From the NCBI RefSeq assembly GCF_000285555.1, contig NZ_HE610997.1:393716-457715 (forward strand): DNA of 64,000 bases, given 5' to 3'. How positions within the stretch are numbered: the stretch's first letter is position 1; each line of letters begins with the position of its first letter. The stretch comes from Kurthia massiliensis. GTDB taxonomy: Bacteria; Bacillota; Bacilli; Bacillales_A; Planococcaceae. The notes under the pieces are model-generated. The model had not been told where the DNA came from. It made no database searches and worked only from the letters and a program-made list of their open reading frames with translations. The position numbers and the translations under genes were made by a program. Positions 18,203 to 28,210 of this stretch are shown piece after piece.

Positions 18203-18481
18203 TTATTGTTCTAAGCTTAAAATCGTATTAATAACTTCTTCAAGCATTTCCCATTCTTCTTCGCTCTCGATTTCGTAAAGTGCTTCGCCACCATCATCTG
18301 TTGGTAGCACTTCCGCTGCCTCGATAAATACTTCCGCCTCAGCGTCATCTGTATCTTCACAGAACACTAAATACGTTTTTTCACTATCGGTTGGCTCCAC
18401 GCGAGAAAGAATACGGTAAACCGTTTCTTGGCCATCTTCATCATACTCGACGAATGTTACGCCGTGAAAGTCTTGTGCCAT
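18203..18481 (-). CDS. DUF1292 protein (copy 5 of the cluster)
   Basis: 92 residues from ATG at 18481 (AGAGGTG upstream; the GTG at 18490 overlaps that site). A single DUF1292 domain: FVEYDEDGQETVYRILSRV, TYLVFCEDTDD, AAEVLPTDDGGEALYEIESE, and a helical end. Very acidic. Function of the family (B. subtilis YrzB) is unknown. It is the last of five adjacent genes of the same family and lies four to twelve bases after its upstream neighbour. Confidence 0.85.
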   Translation of the reverse strand: MAQDFHGVTFVEYDEDGQETVYRILSRVEPTDSEKTYLVFCEDTDDAEAEVFIEAAEVLPTDDGGEALYEIESEEEWEMLEEVINTILSLEQ

Positions 18482-18493
18482 CTGTTTCACCTC

Positions 18494-19018
18494 TTATTCG
18501 TCAGCGCCAGATAAAATCTCCGTTACAATTGCTTGCACTTTTTCGAATTCTTCTTCAGATTCGATTGGTGCTAAACCTTGTTCGCCAGCCTCATTTTCTG
18601 TAATTGTTGCAACTTGAAGATCAGGTTGTTCAACACCTTCTTCAACGAATGCTACGTACGTTTTTTCACCAACTGTGAAGCGTGCAATAACGACGAAATT
18701 GATTTCATTGCCGTTTTCATCGATTGCAACGATGTGCTCTGATTCTACTTCGTCATCTTGTTGTGCAGATAATGCTTCAAGCACTTCTCCGACAACTGCG
18801 TGATCTGCTTCGTCTGTAATTGGTTGTAAATCTTCAACGCCATCTTCATCTGTTACGACGATTGCTGCTTGAATCTCAGAACCGCCTTCTTTTTCCTCTG
18901 CAAAAAGGATAAAGTTTTTACCATTTGCTTCAAAACGTTGTAGTACGGCAAAAACGATTTCATTACCGTTTTCATCTACTGCTACTAAATGTTCGTGATT
19001 ATGTTGGTGCTCTGACAT
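18494..19018 (-). CDS. DUF1292 protein with two domains (copy 4)
   Basis: 174 residues holding two DUF1292 repeats: residues about 8-84 (HLVAVDENGNEIVFAVLQRF) and about 92-170 (HIVAIDENGNEINFVVIARF). The near-identical opening of both repeats points to a recent internal duplication. The N terminus MSEHQHNHEHL is His-rich and may bind a metal. Strongly acidic and soluble, no signal peptide. Function unknown. It starts 12 bases after the preceding gene, so it is co-transcribed. Confidence 0.85.
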   Translation of the reverse strand: MSEHQHNHEHLVAVDENGNEIVFAVLQRFEANGKNFILFAEEKEGGSEIQAAIVVTDEDGVEDLQPITDEADHAVVGEVLEALSAQQDDEVESEHIVAIDENGNEINFVVIARFTVGEKTYVAFVEEGVEQPDLQVATITENEAGEQGLAPIESEEEFEKVQAIVTEILSGADE

Positions 19019-19029
19019 ACCGTCATCCC

Positions 19030-19572
19030 CTATTCTTCGTCGTCGTTGTGTAATGCTTCGTCGATTAACGCCATTTCTTCATCAGTTTCTACATCAAATA
19101 GTTCTGTACCATCTGCTGTTTCTACTAATTCAGACACTTGCATGCGTGGTTGTGCTTCGCTTTCATCGTAGTAAACAATGTATTGTTTACCGTTGATTTC
19201 TAAGCGACGTTCCACCGCGAAGACGATTTCGTTGCCGTCTTCATCTTCTGCATATAAATGTTCGTGATCGTGGTGATCGTGGTCATGATCGTGACCTTGA
19301 CCTTCTTCAGGAACGAATTCACCAGATTCGACTAAGTCATTTAATACTTCATTGATTAAGTCCATTTCTTCTTGCGTTTCAATCTCGCCGAATGCTTCCG
19401 TACCATTTTCAGTCGGTACAAGCGTTGCAGCTTGTAAGTCATTGCCTACTTGAGGATCGTTTGTTGCGTAGAAGATAATGTATTTTTTATCATTTGCTTC
19501 GAAGCGTTTAACGATGACTAATTCAATCTCGTTATTATCTTCGCCAGCAATATATAAACGTTCTAATGCCAT
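19030..19572 (-). CDS. DUF1292 protein with two domains and His-rich linker (copy 3)
   Basis: 180 residues with two DUF1292 repeats (about 5-85 and 108-178) joined by an acidic linker and the run GHDHDHDHHDHEH near residues 94-106. Such alternating His/Asp runs commonly bind Ni, Zn or Co; metal binding here is inferred. The second repeat (HLYAEDEDGNEIVFAVERRL) resembles the first repeat of copy 4, suggesting the genes arose by duplication and fusion. AAGGCGGG precedes ATG. Function unknown. Confidence 0.85.
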   Translation of the reverse strand: MALERLYIAGEDNNEIELVIVKRFEANDKKYIIFYATNDPQVGNDLQAATLVPTENGTEAFGEIETQEEMDLINEVLNDLVESGEFVPEEGQGHDHDHDHHDHEHLYAEDEDGNEIVFAVERRLEINGKQYIVYYDESEAQPRMQVSELVETADGTELFDVETDEEMALIDEALHNDDEE

Positions 19573-19584
19573 TGTATGCCCGCC

Positions 19585-19905
19585 TTATTGTTTAGATTGT
19601 TCTTCGATAATACTTTCGATGAACTTCCATTCTGATTTTGTTTCAACTAAGTCAAGCTCGCCATCGTCTGTAATCACGACTGGAATGATATCTGTGCGGC
19701 CTGCTTCATCTTCTTCATAACCGACTTGGGCATATAGTGCGTACACTTTACCGAACTTGTTGCCTTTCGCTTCTTTTGAGATGTAAGAAAGCTGTTCGTA
19801 TAAGTTTTCATTCCCGTCTTCATCGACTAAAGTAATGACTTTGAATTCATTTTCTTTTGTCTCAGTATCAGCTACGACATTTTCGTTGTTTAATTGTTCG
19901 CTCAC
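19585..19905 (-). CDS. DUF1292 protein (copy 2)
   Basis: 106 residues, GTG start with AGGGGAC upstream. After an acidic 20-residue N-terminal tail it has one DUF1292 domain: VITLVDEDGNENLYEQLSYI, GNKFGKVYALYAQVGYEED, IIPVVITDDGELDLVETKSEW. The GNxFGK motif is shared only with copy 1, so these two are the closest pair. Function unknown. Confidence 0.83.
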   Translation of the reverse strand: MSEQLNNENVVADTETKENEFKVITLVDEDGNENLYEQLSYISKEAKGNKFGKVYALYAQVGYEEDEAGRTDIIPVVITDDGELDLVETKSEWKFIESIIEEQSKQ

Positions 19906-19915
19906 GTGACGTCCC

Positions 19916-20197
19916 CTATTCTTCTACGTTTTCTTCTAAGTTGTTGAAGATGTCTTCAATGTATGCTTGTTCTTCAGCAGTTTCGATTTCACCAAGTTCG
20001 CCTTCTGGAGCGTTTGGATCAATTGTTGCAACATATACGCGTACGTCTTCGTCATCTGATTCATCTTCTACGTAGTAGAAAATAAATGTTTTGCCGAATG
20101 TGTTGCCTTCTTCTTCTGGTTCTACTTGATATACGATGACAGCGTTGTGCTCTTGGCCTTCTTCGTCAACGATAATAAATGTTTGGTTTTCTTCCAT
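19916..20197 (-). CDS. DUF1292 protein (copy 1, YrzB-like)
   Basis: 93 residues from ATG at 20197 with AGAGGTG upstream (the GTG at 20206 is too close). One DUF1292 domain: FIIVDEEGQEHNAVIVYQ, GNTFGKTFIFYYVEDESDDED, GELGEIETAEEQAYIEDIF. It directly follows ruvX, the position of the single yrzB in B. subtilis, so it is probably the ancestral copy. Function unknown. Confidence 0.87.
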   Translation of the reverse strand: MEENQTFIIVDEEGQEHNAVIVYQVEPEEEGNTFGKTFIFYYVEDESDDEDVRVYVATIDPNAPEGELGEIETAEEQAYIEDIFNNLEENVEE

Positions 20198-20208
20198 GTT
20201 GTTCACCT

Positions 20209-20628
20209 CTAAAATGATTTGCGATCTAAATAGCCTTGTAAAATCATTACAGCAGCCATTTTATCAATTACTTTTTTGCGGTCTTTACGACGGACATCTG
20301 CTTCAATTAATAAACGTTCAGCAGCCATTGTTGTTAAACGTTCGTCCCATAATGTAACTGGAAGCGCAAATTGCGCTTCCAGTTTTTCTTTATAGGCAAT
20401 AGATGCTTCTCCGCGTGGGCCGACCGTGTTGTTCATATTTTTTGGGAAGCCAACGACGAATTCTGTTACTTTGTATTCTTTCACAAGTTCTGCTACTCGT
20501 TCTAAGCCAAATTCGCCATTTTCTTCGTCAATTTTGATCGTTTCGATACCTTGTGCTGTCCAACCTAGTGCATCACTAATTGCGACACCAACCGTTTTCG
20601 TACCGACATCTAAACCCATTGCTCTCAT
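20209..20628 (-). CDS. ruvX: Putative pre-16S rRNA nuclease / Holliday junction resolvase-like RuvX
   Basis: 139 residues of the YqgF family, an RNase H-like fold. The N-terminal catalytic region [19 protein letters not shown] carries the first conserved Asp; [15 protein letters not shown] and LWDERLTT (second acidic residue) follow. Family members process the 16S rRNA 5' end; the recombination role is debated. Its ATG overlaps the ireB stop (TAATG), so ireB-ruvX-DUF1292 are coupled, the same order as yrzL-yrrK-yrzB in B. subtilis. Confidence 0.93.
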   Translation of the reverse strand: MRAMGLDVGTKTVGVAISDALGWTAQGIETIKIDEENGEFGLERVAELVKEYKVTEFVVGFPKNMNNTVGPRGEASIAYKEKLEAQFALPVTLWDERLTTMAAERLLIEADVRRKDRKKVIDKMAAVMILQGYLDRKSF

Positions 20629-20897
20629 TATTTAGCCTCGTTATTCTTTTTAATGTAAAACTTCACTAACTCCTCGATAATTTCATCGCGCTCCAATTTG
20701 CGCATTTTCGCGCGGGCATCTTGGTGGCGTGGAATGTAGGCAGGATCGCCTGACAATAAATAGCCAACGATTTGATTCACCGAGTTGTAACCTTTTTCTT
20801 CCAGTGCTGCATGTACAGAAAGTAGCGTTTCCTTTACTTCCTGTTCCATTGATTCTTCCGGGAAATTAAATTTCATCGTTTGATCGAACTTGCTCAT
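20628..20897 (-). CDS. ireB: IreB family regulatory phosphoprotein
   Basis: 89 residues from ATG at 20897 with AAGGGGTG upstream; the frame can extend to a GTG at 20906 that overlaps this site. Sequence [50 protein letters not shown] is the full family pattern (B. subtilis YrzL, Enterococcus IreB). IreB is a substrate of the PASTA Ser/Thr kinase IreK and affects cephalosporin tolerance in enterococci; that role is not shown here. Confidence 0.9.
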   Translation of the reverse strand: MSKFDQTMKFNFPEESMEQEVKETLLSVHAALEEKGYNSVNQIVGYLLSGDPAYIPRHQDARAKMRKLERDEIIEELVKFYIKKNNEAK

Positions 20898-20963
20898 GCA
20901 ATGCACCCCTTTTCAGATTCATTAGAAACCATTACTTAAAGTATAACGGAATTAATGAATGTT

Positions 20964-23624
20964 TTAAACTGATTTCACTGTTTCGTATACATATTGTAGC
21001 GCTACGTCTAGTTTTTCAGCGTCTTTTGCACCGGCCATTGCCATGTCTGGACGACCGCCACCTTTACCGCCACATTGTTCTGCAACTGATTTTACAATGT
21101 TACCAGCGTGGTATTCTTTACCCGCGATATCTTTTGTTACACCAGCGCAAAGCATTACTTTACCGTCAGCTGCTGCACCTAAAACGATCACTGCTTTTTC
21201 CATTTTAGATTTTAAGTCATCCATTAATTGACGTAATTGACCGTTGTCTTTTGCGTCAACGCGTGTTGCAAGTACTGTTACGCCGTTGATGTCTTGTGCA
21301 TCTTTTAAAATGTCGCCAGCTTGTGCTGATGCGATTTTTGCAGATAATGCATCGTTTTCACGTTGTGCATCTTTTAATTCGTGTTGAAGGTTTTCAACAC
21401 GCATCGTTAAATCTTTTGGATTTGCTTTTAAAAGTGCTGCAGTGTTTTCTAAAATGTGTTGTTCTTCTTTGACAGCTTTAAATGCTTCTTTACCAGTTAC
21501 CGCTTCGATACGACGAGTGCCGGCACCGATACCGCCTTCTGATACGATTTTGAATAAGCCGATTTCAGATGAACGTTTCACGTGGATACCGCCGCAAAGT
21601 TCGATTGAGTAATCAGATACAGAAACAACGCGTACGATATCGCCATATTTCTCACCGAATAATGCCATCGCACCCATTGCTTTTGCTTCGTCGATTGCCA
21701 TTTCTTGAATCACAACTTCGATATCGTCCCAGATTTTTTCGTTTACTTCTAATTCGATTTGTTCTAATTCTTCTTTTGTTACCGCACCGAAGTGAGAGAA
21801 GTCGAAACGTAAACGGTCTGGACCAACGTAAGAACCTGCTTGGTTAACGTGATCGCCTAATACGTGTTTAAGTGCTGATTGCATTAAGTGTGTCGCTGTG
21901 TGGTTTTTCACTGTTAAGTTACGTGCATCACGATCAACAGTTGCTGTTACGTTCGCACCGACAGTTAACTCGCCGCTTTCAATAATGATTGTGTGAAGTG
22001 GTTGACCATTTGGTGCTTTTTGTACGTCTTTCACAGTCGCTGTGAATGCTTCGTTTGTAATTGTACCTTCATCGGCTACTTGACCACCCATTTCAGCGTA
22101 GAATGGTGTTTTCGCTAAAATGACTAATGCTTCGTCGCCTTCAGAAGCTACTTTCACTTCTTGACCGCCAACAACGATTGCTTCAACAGTTGTTTCAGCT
22201 TCTAATGTGTCATAACCAACGAACTCAGATGCTTGTGTAAGGTTCGCAAGTACTTCTGATTGAACGTGCATTGAATCAACATCTTGACGTGCTGCACGGG
22301 CGCGGTTACGTTGTGCTTCCATTTCAGCTTCGAAACCAGCTTCATCAACAGTCATGCCTACTTCAGCAGCATATTCCTCTGTTAATTCTACAGGGAAACC
22401 GTATGTGTCATATAAACGGAATGCGTCAGCACCAGGAATGACGTTTTCGCCTTTTGCTTTTTGTGCTTCTACAACTTCGTTGAAGATTGCAAGACCGCCG
22501 TCTAATGTTTCGTGGAAACGGATTTCTTCGTTTTTGATGACTTTCATGATGAATGCTTCTTTTTCAGCTACTTCTGGGTAGAAGTCTTTCATAATGTCGC
22601 CAACAGTTGGTACTAGTTCGAACATAAATGGTTTTTCGATACCGATTTGTTTTGCGTAACGTACTGCACGACGTAATAAACGACGTAATACGTAGCCACG
22701 ACCTTCGTTTGATGGTAATGCGCCGTCACCGATTGCGAATGCAACTGTACGGATATGGTCAGCGATTACTTTGAATGGTGTGTTGATATCTTCTTCAGAG
22801 TTGAAGATTTCTGCTAAATCTAGTTCGTTTGGACGTTTGTATTTACGGTTTGCGAACGCTTCGATTTTTTCGATGATTGGCATGAATAAATCTGTGTCGT
22901 AGTTTGTTGGCACGTCTTGAACAACTGAAGCCATACGTTCTAGACCCATACCTGTATCGATGTTTTGTTTTGGTAGTGGTGTGTAAGTACCATCTGGGTT
23001 GTGGTTGAATTGAGAGAATACTAAGTTCCAAATTTCAAGGTAACGTTCGTTTTCGCCACCTGTGTAAAGTTCAGGATCTGTTGGGTCATTGCCATAAGCT
23101 TCGCCGCGATCGTAGAAGATTTCTGAGTTTGGACCAGAAGGACCTTCACCGATATCCCAGAAGTTACCTTCAAGACGGATTAAACGTTCTTCAGGAACAC
23201 CGATTTCATTTTTCCAAATGTCGTATGCTTCTGTATCTTCAGGGTGTAATGTAACTGATAATTTTTCAGGATCAAAGCCCATCCATTTTTTATCCGTTAA
23301 AAATTCCCACGCGTAGTGAATCGCTTCTTTTTTGAAGTAGTCACCGATTGAGAAGTTACCAAGCATTTCGAAGAATGTATGGTGGCGTGCTGTTTTACCA
23401 ACGTTTTCGATATCGTTTGTACGAATCGCTTTTTGTGCATTTGTAATACGTGGGTTTTCAGGGATAACTGAACCATCAAAGTATTTTTTTAATGTAGCAA
23501 CACCTGAGTTGATCCAAAGTAATGAGTTATCATTGATTGGCACTAATGGCATGCTTGGTTCTTGTTTGTGATTTTTCTCTACGAAAAATTCGATATACTT
23601 GCGACGAATTTCTGATGCTTTCAT
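20964..23624 (-). CDS. alaS: Alanyl-tRNA synthetase
   Basis: 886 residues from ATG at 23624 (AGGAGG upstream; an upstream in-frame start at 23666 lies inside the leader terminator region). Class II catalytic core at the N terminus ([40 protein letters not shown]), an editing domain with [11 protein letters not shown] and CGGIHV zinc-binding motifs that clears Ser- and Gly-tRNA(Ala), a coiled coil, and the DHHA1/C-Ala end ([14 protein letters not shown]). Regulated by a T-box leader and a consensus sigma-A promoter directly upstream. Confidence 0.97.
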   Translation of the reverse strand: MKASEIRRKYIEFFVEKNHKQEPSMPLVPINDNSLLWINSGVATLKKYFDGSVIPENPRITNAQKAIRTNDIENVGKTARHHTFFEMLGNFSIGDYFKKEAIHYAWEFLTDKKWMGFDPEKLSVTLHPEDTEAYDIWKNEIGVPEERLIRLEGNFWDIGEGPSGPNSEIFYDRGEAYGNDPTDPELYTGGENERYLEIWNLVFSQFNHNPDGTYTPLPKQNIDTGMGLERMASVVQDVPTNYDTDLFMPIIEKIEAFANRKYKRPNELDLAEIFNSEEDINTPFKVIADHIRTVAFAIGDGALPSNEGRGYVLRRLLRRAVRYAKQIGIEKPFMFELVPTVGDIMKDFYPEVAEKEAFIMKVIKNEEIRFHETLDGGLAIFNEVVEAQKAKGENVIPGADAFRLYDTYGFPVELTEEYAAEVGMTVDEAGFEAEMEAQRNRARAARQDVDSMHVQSEVLANLTQASEFVGYDTLEAETTVEAIVVGGQEVKVASEGDEALVILAKTPFYAEMGGQVADEGTITNEAFTATVKDVQKAPNGQPLHTIIIESGELTVGANVTATVDRDARNLTVKNHTATHLMQSALKHVLGDHVNQAGSYVGPDRLRFDFSHFGAVTKEELEQIELEVNEKIWDDIEVVIQEMAIDEAKAMGAMALFGEKYGDIVRVVSVSDYSIELCGGIHVKRSSEIGLFKIVSEGGIGAGTRRIEAVTGKEAFKAVKEEQHILENTAALLKANPKDLTMRVENLQHELKDAQRENDALSAKIASAQAGDILKDAQDINGVTVLATRVDAKDNGQLRQLMDDLKSKMEKAVIVLGAAADGKVMLCAGVTKDIAGKEYHAGNIVKSVAEQCGGKGGGRPDMAMAGAKDAEKLDVALQYVYETVKSV

Positions 23625-23670
23625 TGTATATATTCCTCCTAGATTTTGATGAATGGATGCGTGCAAACAA

Positions 23671-23707
23671 AAAGAAAAGTCCCCATCCCTAAAAAGGGAC
23701 GAGAACT
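23671..23707 (-). terminator. T-box leader terminator of alaS
   Basis: On the minus strand AGTTCTCGTCCC pairs with GGGATGGGGACT (12 pairs with G-U), loop TTTTTA, followed by TTTTCTTTTT. This is the terminator alternative of the T-box switch. Confidence 0.85.
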
Positions 23708-23910
23708 GAAAATTCGTTTCGTGGTACCACCCTAATTCATAAACGATGCTTTACACAATCGTTTATCTCTTAGCACTGTAACGTAGTGAACGGCAGTGGT
23801 TAGCTGCACTCCGGATTAGCTTTCGGACCAAACGCAATGGAGATTTTTTCAGCCTGGAAATCCCTTTCTTGGCAATGCGCTTACGATCGTACTTTTTCCG
23901 TCATCGTTTT
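23671..23910 (-). promoter_or_regulatory. T-box riboswitch leader of alaS (tRNA-Ala)
   Basis: This fills the 337-base gap before alaS. The T-box core GGGTGGTACCACG lies at 23732-23720. Stem I begins AACGATGACGG (23909-23899) and contains the AAAAAGTA element. Its far strand CCGTT...CGTT closes the stem, and just before it the leader reads GCA GCT (23807-23802), both Ala codons, in the expected specifier position. Uncharged tRNA-Ala should stabilise the antiterminator and turn alaS on. The exact specifier triplet is inferred. Confidence 0.9.
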
Positions 23911-23927
23911 CATCTATTCTATAGATG

Positions 23928-23956
23928 ATTATAAGAAAAAGGGTCGAGAGTGTCAA
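23928..23956 (-). promoter_or_regulatory. Sigma-A promoter of alaS
   Basis: Consensus TTGACA (23956-23951), 17 bases, TATAAT (23933-23928) on the minus strand, just upstream of the T-box leader and 5 bases past the recD2 stop. Confidence 0.88.
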
Positions 23957-23961
23957 TTGAA

Positions 23962-26370
23962 TCAATGCATAAACTGTTCAGGCGTGACCCCGTCCATGCC
24001 AATCATCGGATCAATCGACGTATAATTGTCCATCGTCAGCACTTTTGCACTGTTATCGGTTGAGTAGTCCGTTTGTTCATCGGCTATTTCTTCGGTATCT
24101 ATCGTGCCATTTAAGCGCCCGACAAGTGTCGTACGGCGTGATACGTCCTCAATGTTTTGAATGCCTCTGACGAACGTATCTGGCTCGCCACAAAGAATCA
24201 AGAAATCTTTCGCACGCGTCAGCCCGGTATACAATAAATTTTTACGGAGCATTTTGTAATAGCTTCTAACGACCGGCATAATGACCATCGGAAACTCGCT
24301 CCCTTGAGATTTATGAATCGAACAGCAATAAGCAAGCGTCAATTGACTTAAATCACCACGCGAATACGTCACTTCATTGCCATCAAATGATACGATCAAT
24401 TGATCAACATTATCTGTCGTTTCTTTCGCACGGAAAATAGCGATGACTTCACCCATATCGCCGTTAAATACATTGCTTTCTGGCTGATTGACGAGTTGCA
24501 ACACTTTATCGCCAATTCGATAAATGGTATCACCGAACGCCATTTCTTTCGTTTTGGCATTTTTCTTCGGATTGACGAGTTCTTGAATCATTTTATTCAA
24601 ATTATCAATTCCTGCATCGCCTCGGTACATCGGTGCAAGCACTTGCACATCATAAATTGAAAAACCTTTTTTTAATGCGCTTTTAATAATTTGTGCTACG
24701 ACGTCAGGTATTTGCGCCGCACGCGCTTGAATAAATGAACGATCGCTCGTTTTTTTCGTTAGATCTTGCGGAATGACGTTATGTTTCAATTGATGCGCCA
24801 TTTCTACGATTGAGGAACCGTTTGCTTGGCGATATACTTGACCGAGTTCAACCGTTGGAATGACCCCTGAGTCGAGCATATCTTTTAGCACTTGTCCTGG
24901 CCCTACTGGTGGCAATTGGTCTTGGTCTCCGACGAAGACGATTTGACAATCTTCTGGAATCGCTTTTAACAATTGATACGCAAGCCACGTATCGACCATC
25001 GACATCTCATCGATAATAATAAGCTTGCCGACGATATCGCGCTCCATCTCATCGTCTTGGTTTTCTTGACCGGTAAACCCGAGCAAACGGTGAATCGTTT
25101 GTGCCGGCAAGCCAGTTGATTCACTTAAACGTTTCGCGGCACGTCCTGTCGGTGCTGCTAAAACGATTGGAAATGGCGTGTCTTTATCATAATCTTTTAC
25201 ATTTAATGATAACCCGTGAAGTTCCGCATAAACGTCAACGAGTCCACGGACGACTGTCGTTTTCCCTGTCCCGGGGCCCCCTGTTAAAATCATAATTGCA
25301 CTATTCATTGCTGTTTCAATTGCTTTTACTTGTGGCTCTGCATATACAACGCCAAAACGTTCCTCCGCATCACCAATCCATTTACGAATTTCTGAGCTCG
25401 GAAAAGCAGAATGTTCTTCGTTACGGCTAATGAGCTCGAGTAGCTTTTCTGCGATCCCTACTTCGGAATAATAAAGTGAAGGCACATATAATCGTTGCGC
25501 TTCCCCGCAAAGTTTTCCTTTTTGACCAAGTTCAATAATCGCTTTCGAAATTTCTTCATATGGAATATCAATCGGTTGGCTTTTTTCAAGCAATGCTTTC
25601 GCTTCAACGATTAATTCCGGCGCTTCCATATATAAATGACCATCTGATAACGCGACTTGATTTAATAAATGTAAAACAGCCGCTTTAATACGTCCCGGAT
25701 TGTCCCCGGTAATTTCAAGTTGCGCACCGAGGTCATCTGCACGTGCAAAGCCGATACCACTGACATCTTCAATTAAACGATACGGATTTTCTTGCAATAG
25801 CTGAATCGTCTTGCCTTCGTACTTTTGATAAATACGGACGGCAATTTGCGGGCCAAACCCCCATTCACCGAGCTTAATTAAAATACGATCCATACCAAGA
25901 TTCGCTTTTAATACTTCTAACAGCGTTTCTTTTTTGTCGTCTTTTAATCGTGGTACACCATCAAGTACGGCCGGATTTTCAATAATTTTTTTAATGGCAT
26001 CTGGTCCGAGTTTCTCGACGATTAATTCGGCTGTTTTTTGACCGATTCCCGGGAACAAATCACTCGATAAATATTGAATGACACCGGTTTCTGTTGCTGG
26101 GATCTCTTTTTCAAACGACGTCGCTTGAAACTGCAAACCATACTTCGGATGTTGCTTTAAATGTCCTTGGAACCGATACATCGCCTCTTCATCTACATGC
26201 GGAAAATAACCAGCAACGATAATCTCGCGCTCGCTATAATCTGTATTCGTTTCTTGAATTTTTAATTTAATAATTGAAAACAAATTGTCCGCATTATGAA
26301 AAATGGAGACGACAGGTCGACCTACCACAAATAACGGTTCTTCCGCAAATAGTGATAAATTTTCAGTCAT
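23962..26370 (-). CDS. recD2: ATP-dependent DNA helicase RecD2
   Basis: 802 residues from ATG at 26370, with AGGAGG eight bases upstream (a GTG at 26379 overlaps it). The long N-terminal region with helix-hairpin-helix motifs (SDLFPGIGQKTAELIVEKLG, LIEDVSGIGFARADDLG) marks RecD2 rather than RecBCD RecD. Walker A GGPGTGKTTVV, Walker B LIIIDEMSMVD, and the C-terminal UvrD-like end TLAYCCSIHKSQGSEFPMV are present. A 5'-3' helicase that supports replication fork progress and mismatch repair in B. subtilis. Follows the TPR gene by 16 bases. Confidence 0.94.
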   Translation of the reverse strand: MTENLSLFAEEPLFVVGRPVVSIFHNADNLFSIIKLKIQETNTDYSEREIIVAGYFPHVDEEAMYRFQGHLKQHPKYGLQFQATSFEKEIPATETGVIQYLSSDLFPGIGQKTAELIVEKLGPDAIKKIIENPAVLDGVPRLKDDKKETLLEVLKANLGMDRILIKLGEWGFGPQIAVRIYQKYEGKTIQLLQENPYRLIEDVSGIGFARADDLGAQLEITGDNPGRIKAAVLHLLNQVALSDGHLYMEAPELIVEAKALLEKSQPIDIPYEEISKAIIELGQKGKLCGEAQRLYVPSLYYSEVGIAEKLLELISRNEEHSAFPSSEIRKWIGDAEERFGVVYAEPQVKAIETAMNSAIMILTGGPGTGKTTVVRGLVDVYAELHGLSLNVKDYDKDTPFPIVLAAPTGRAAKRLSESTGLPAQTIHRLLGFTGQENQDDEMERDIVGKLIIIDEMSMVDTWLAYQLLKAIPEDCQIVFVGDQDQLPPVGPGQVLKDMLDSGVIPTVELGQVYRQANGSSIVEMAHQLKHNVIPQDLTKKTSDRSFIQARAAQIPDVVAQIIKSALKKGFSIYDVQVLAPMYRGDAGIDNLNKMIQELVNPKKNAKTKEMAFGDTIYRIGDKVLQLVNQPESNVFNGDMGEVIAIFRAKETTDNVDQLIVSFDGNEVTYSRGDLSQLTLAYCCSIHKSQGSEFPMVIMPVVRSYYKMLRKNLLYTGLTRAKDFLILCGEPDTFVRGIQNIEDVSRRTTLVGRLNGTIDTEEIADEQTDYSTDNSAKVLTMDNYTSIDPMIGMDGVTPEQFMH

Positions 26371-26386
26371 CCCTGTCACCTCCTAT

Positions 26387-27055
26387 TTAGTCTTTACGTT
26401 GCATCAGCATATCGTAAATATATTTAGCTTGATCAAATTCAGGTGCGATTTCTAACGCTTTTAAAAGGTGCGATTTTGCTTTATCAATATCATCTGTTGA
26501 CACGGCATATAACACACCAAGGTTATAATAGGCATCTGCATTGTTTTCATCAAGTTTCAGTACTGCTTCTAACTCTGGTTTTGCAAAGTCGAACATTTCT
26601 AATGAAGCCATTAAGATCGCATTCGCTAAACGAATTTGGACATCTTCTGGCGCAAGTTCAGCAGCGCGTTGCATATATGGTAATGCGAGCTTGTTGTGAC
26701 CTGCATGTTCGAATGATTTTGCAAGCATGTAATGTGCATCTGCACCTTCAATGCCTTTACGAATTGAGCGTTCGTATAGTTTCGCCGCTTCGTCAAAACG
26801 TTCATTGTTGTAGTAAAGATTTGCTAAGCCATAATAAGCTGTTGCAGCACTTTCATCTAATGAAATCGCTTTTTGGAAGAAACGTTCTGCACGTTCGCTG
26901 TCGCCCATCGCACCAAGTAAGTTACCAAAGTTGATGTAACCGACTGTATCTTCTGGGTTTTGTTCGATTGCTTCTGTAAATGCTTTTACCGCATCTTCAA
27001 AGCGTTCTTCTTGCATCGCTTGGATACCAATTTCGTTGTAATTCAATTGTGACAC
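26387..27055 (-). CDS. Tetratricopeptide repeat protein (YrrB-like)
   Basis: 222 residues made of about six TPR units with clear W/G/A/P spacing, for example EERFEDAVKAFTEAIEQNPE, GDSERAERFFQKAISLDES, ERFDEAAKLYERSIRKGI, and IDKAKSHLLKALEIAPEFDQ. No signal peptide. TPR stacks mediate protein contacts; the partner is unknown. It lies between mnmA and recD2, the position of yrrB in B. subtilis, where YrrB was proposed to link to neighbouring genes. Co-transcribed with mnmA (5-base gap). Confidence 0.85.
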   Translation of the reverse strand: MSQLNYNEIGIQAMQEERFEDAVKAFTEAIEQNPEDTVGYINFGNLLGAMGDSERAERFFQKAISLDESAATAYYGLANLYYNNERFDEAAKLYERSIRKGIEGADAHYMLAKSFEHAGHNKLALPYMQRAAELAPEDVQIRLANAILMASLEMFDFAKPELEAVLKLDENNADAYYNLGVLYAVSTDDIDKAKSHLLKALEIAPEFDQAKYIYDMLMQRKD

Positions 27056-27060
27056 CTCTA

Positions 27061-28197
<1,137 letters not shown>

Positions 28198-28210
28198 TCA
28201 CCTTTTCTCG

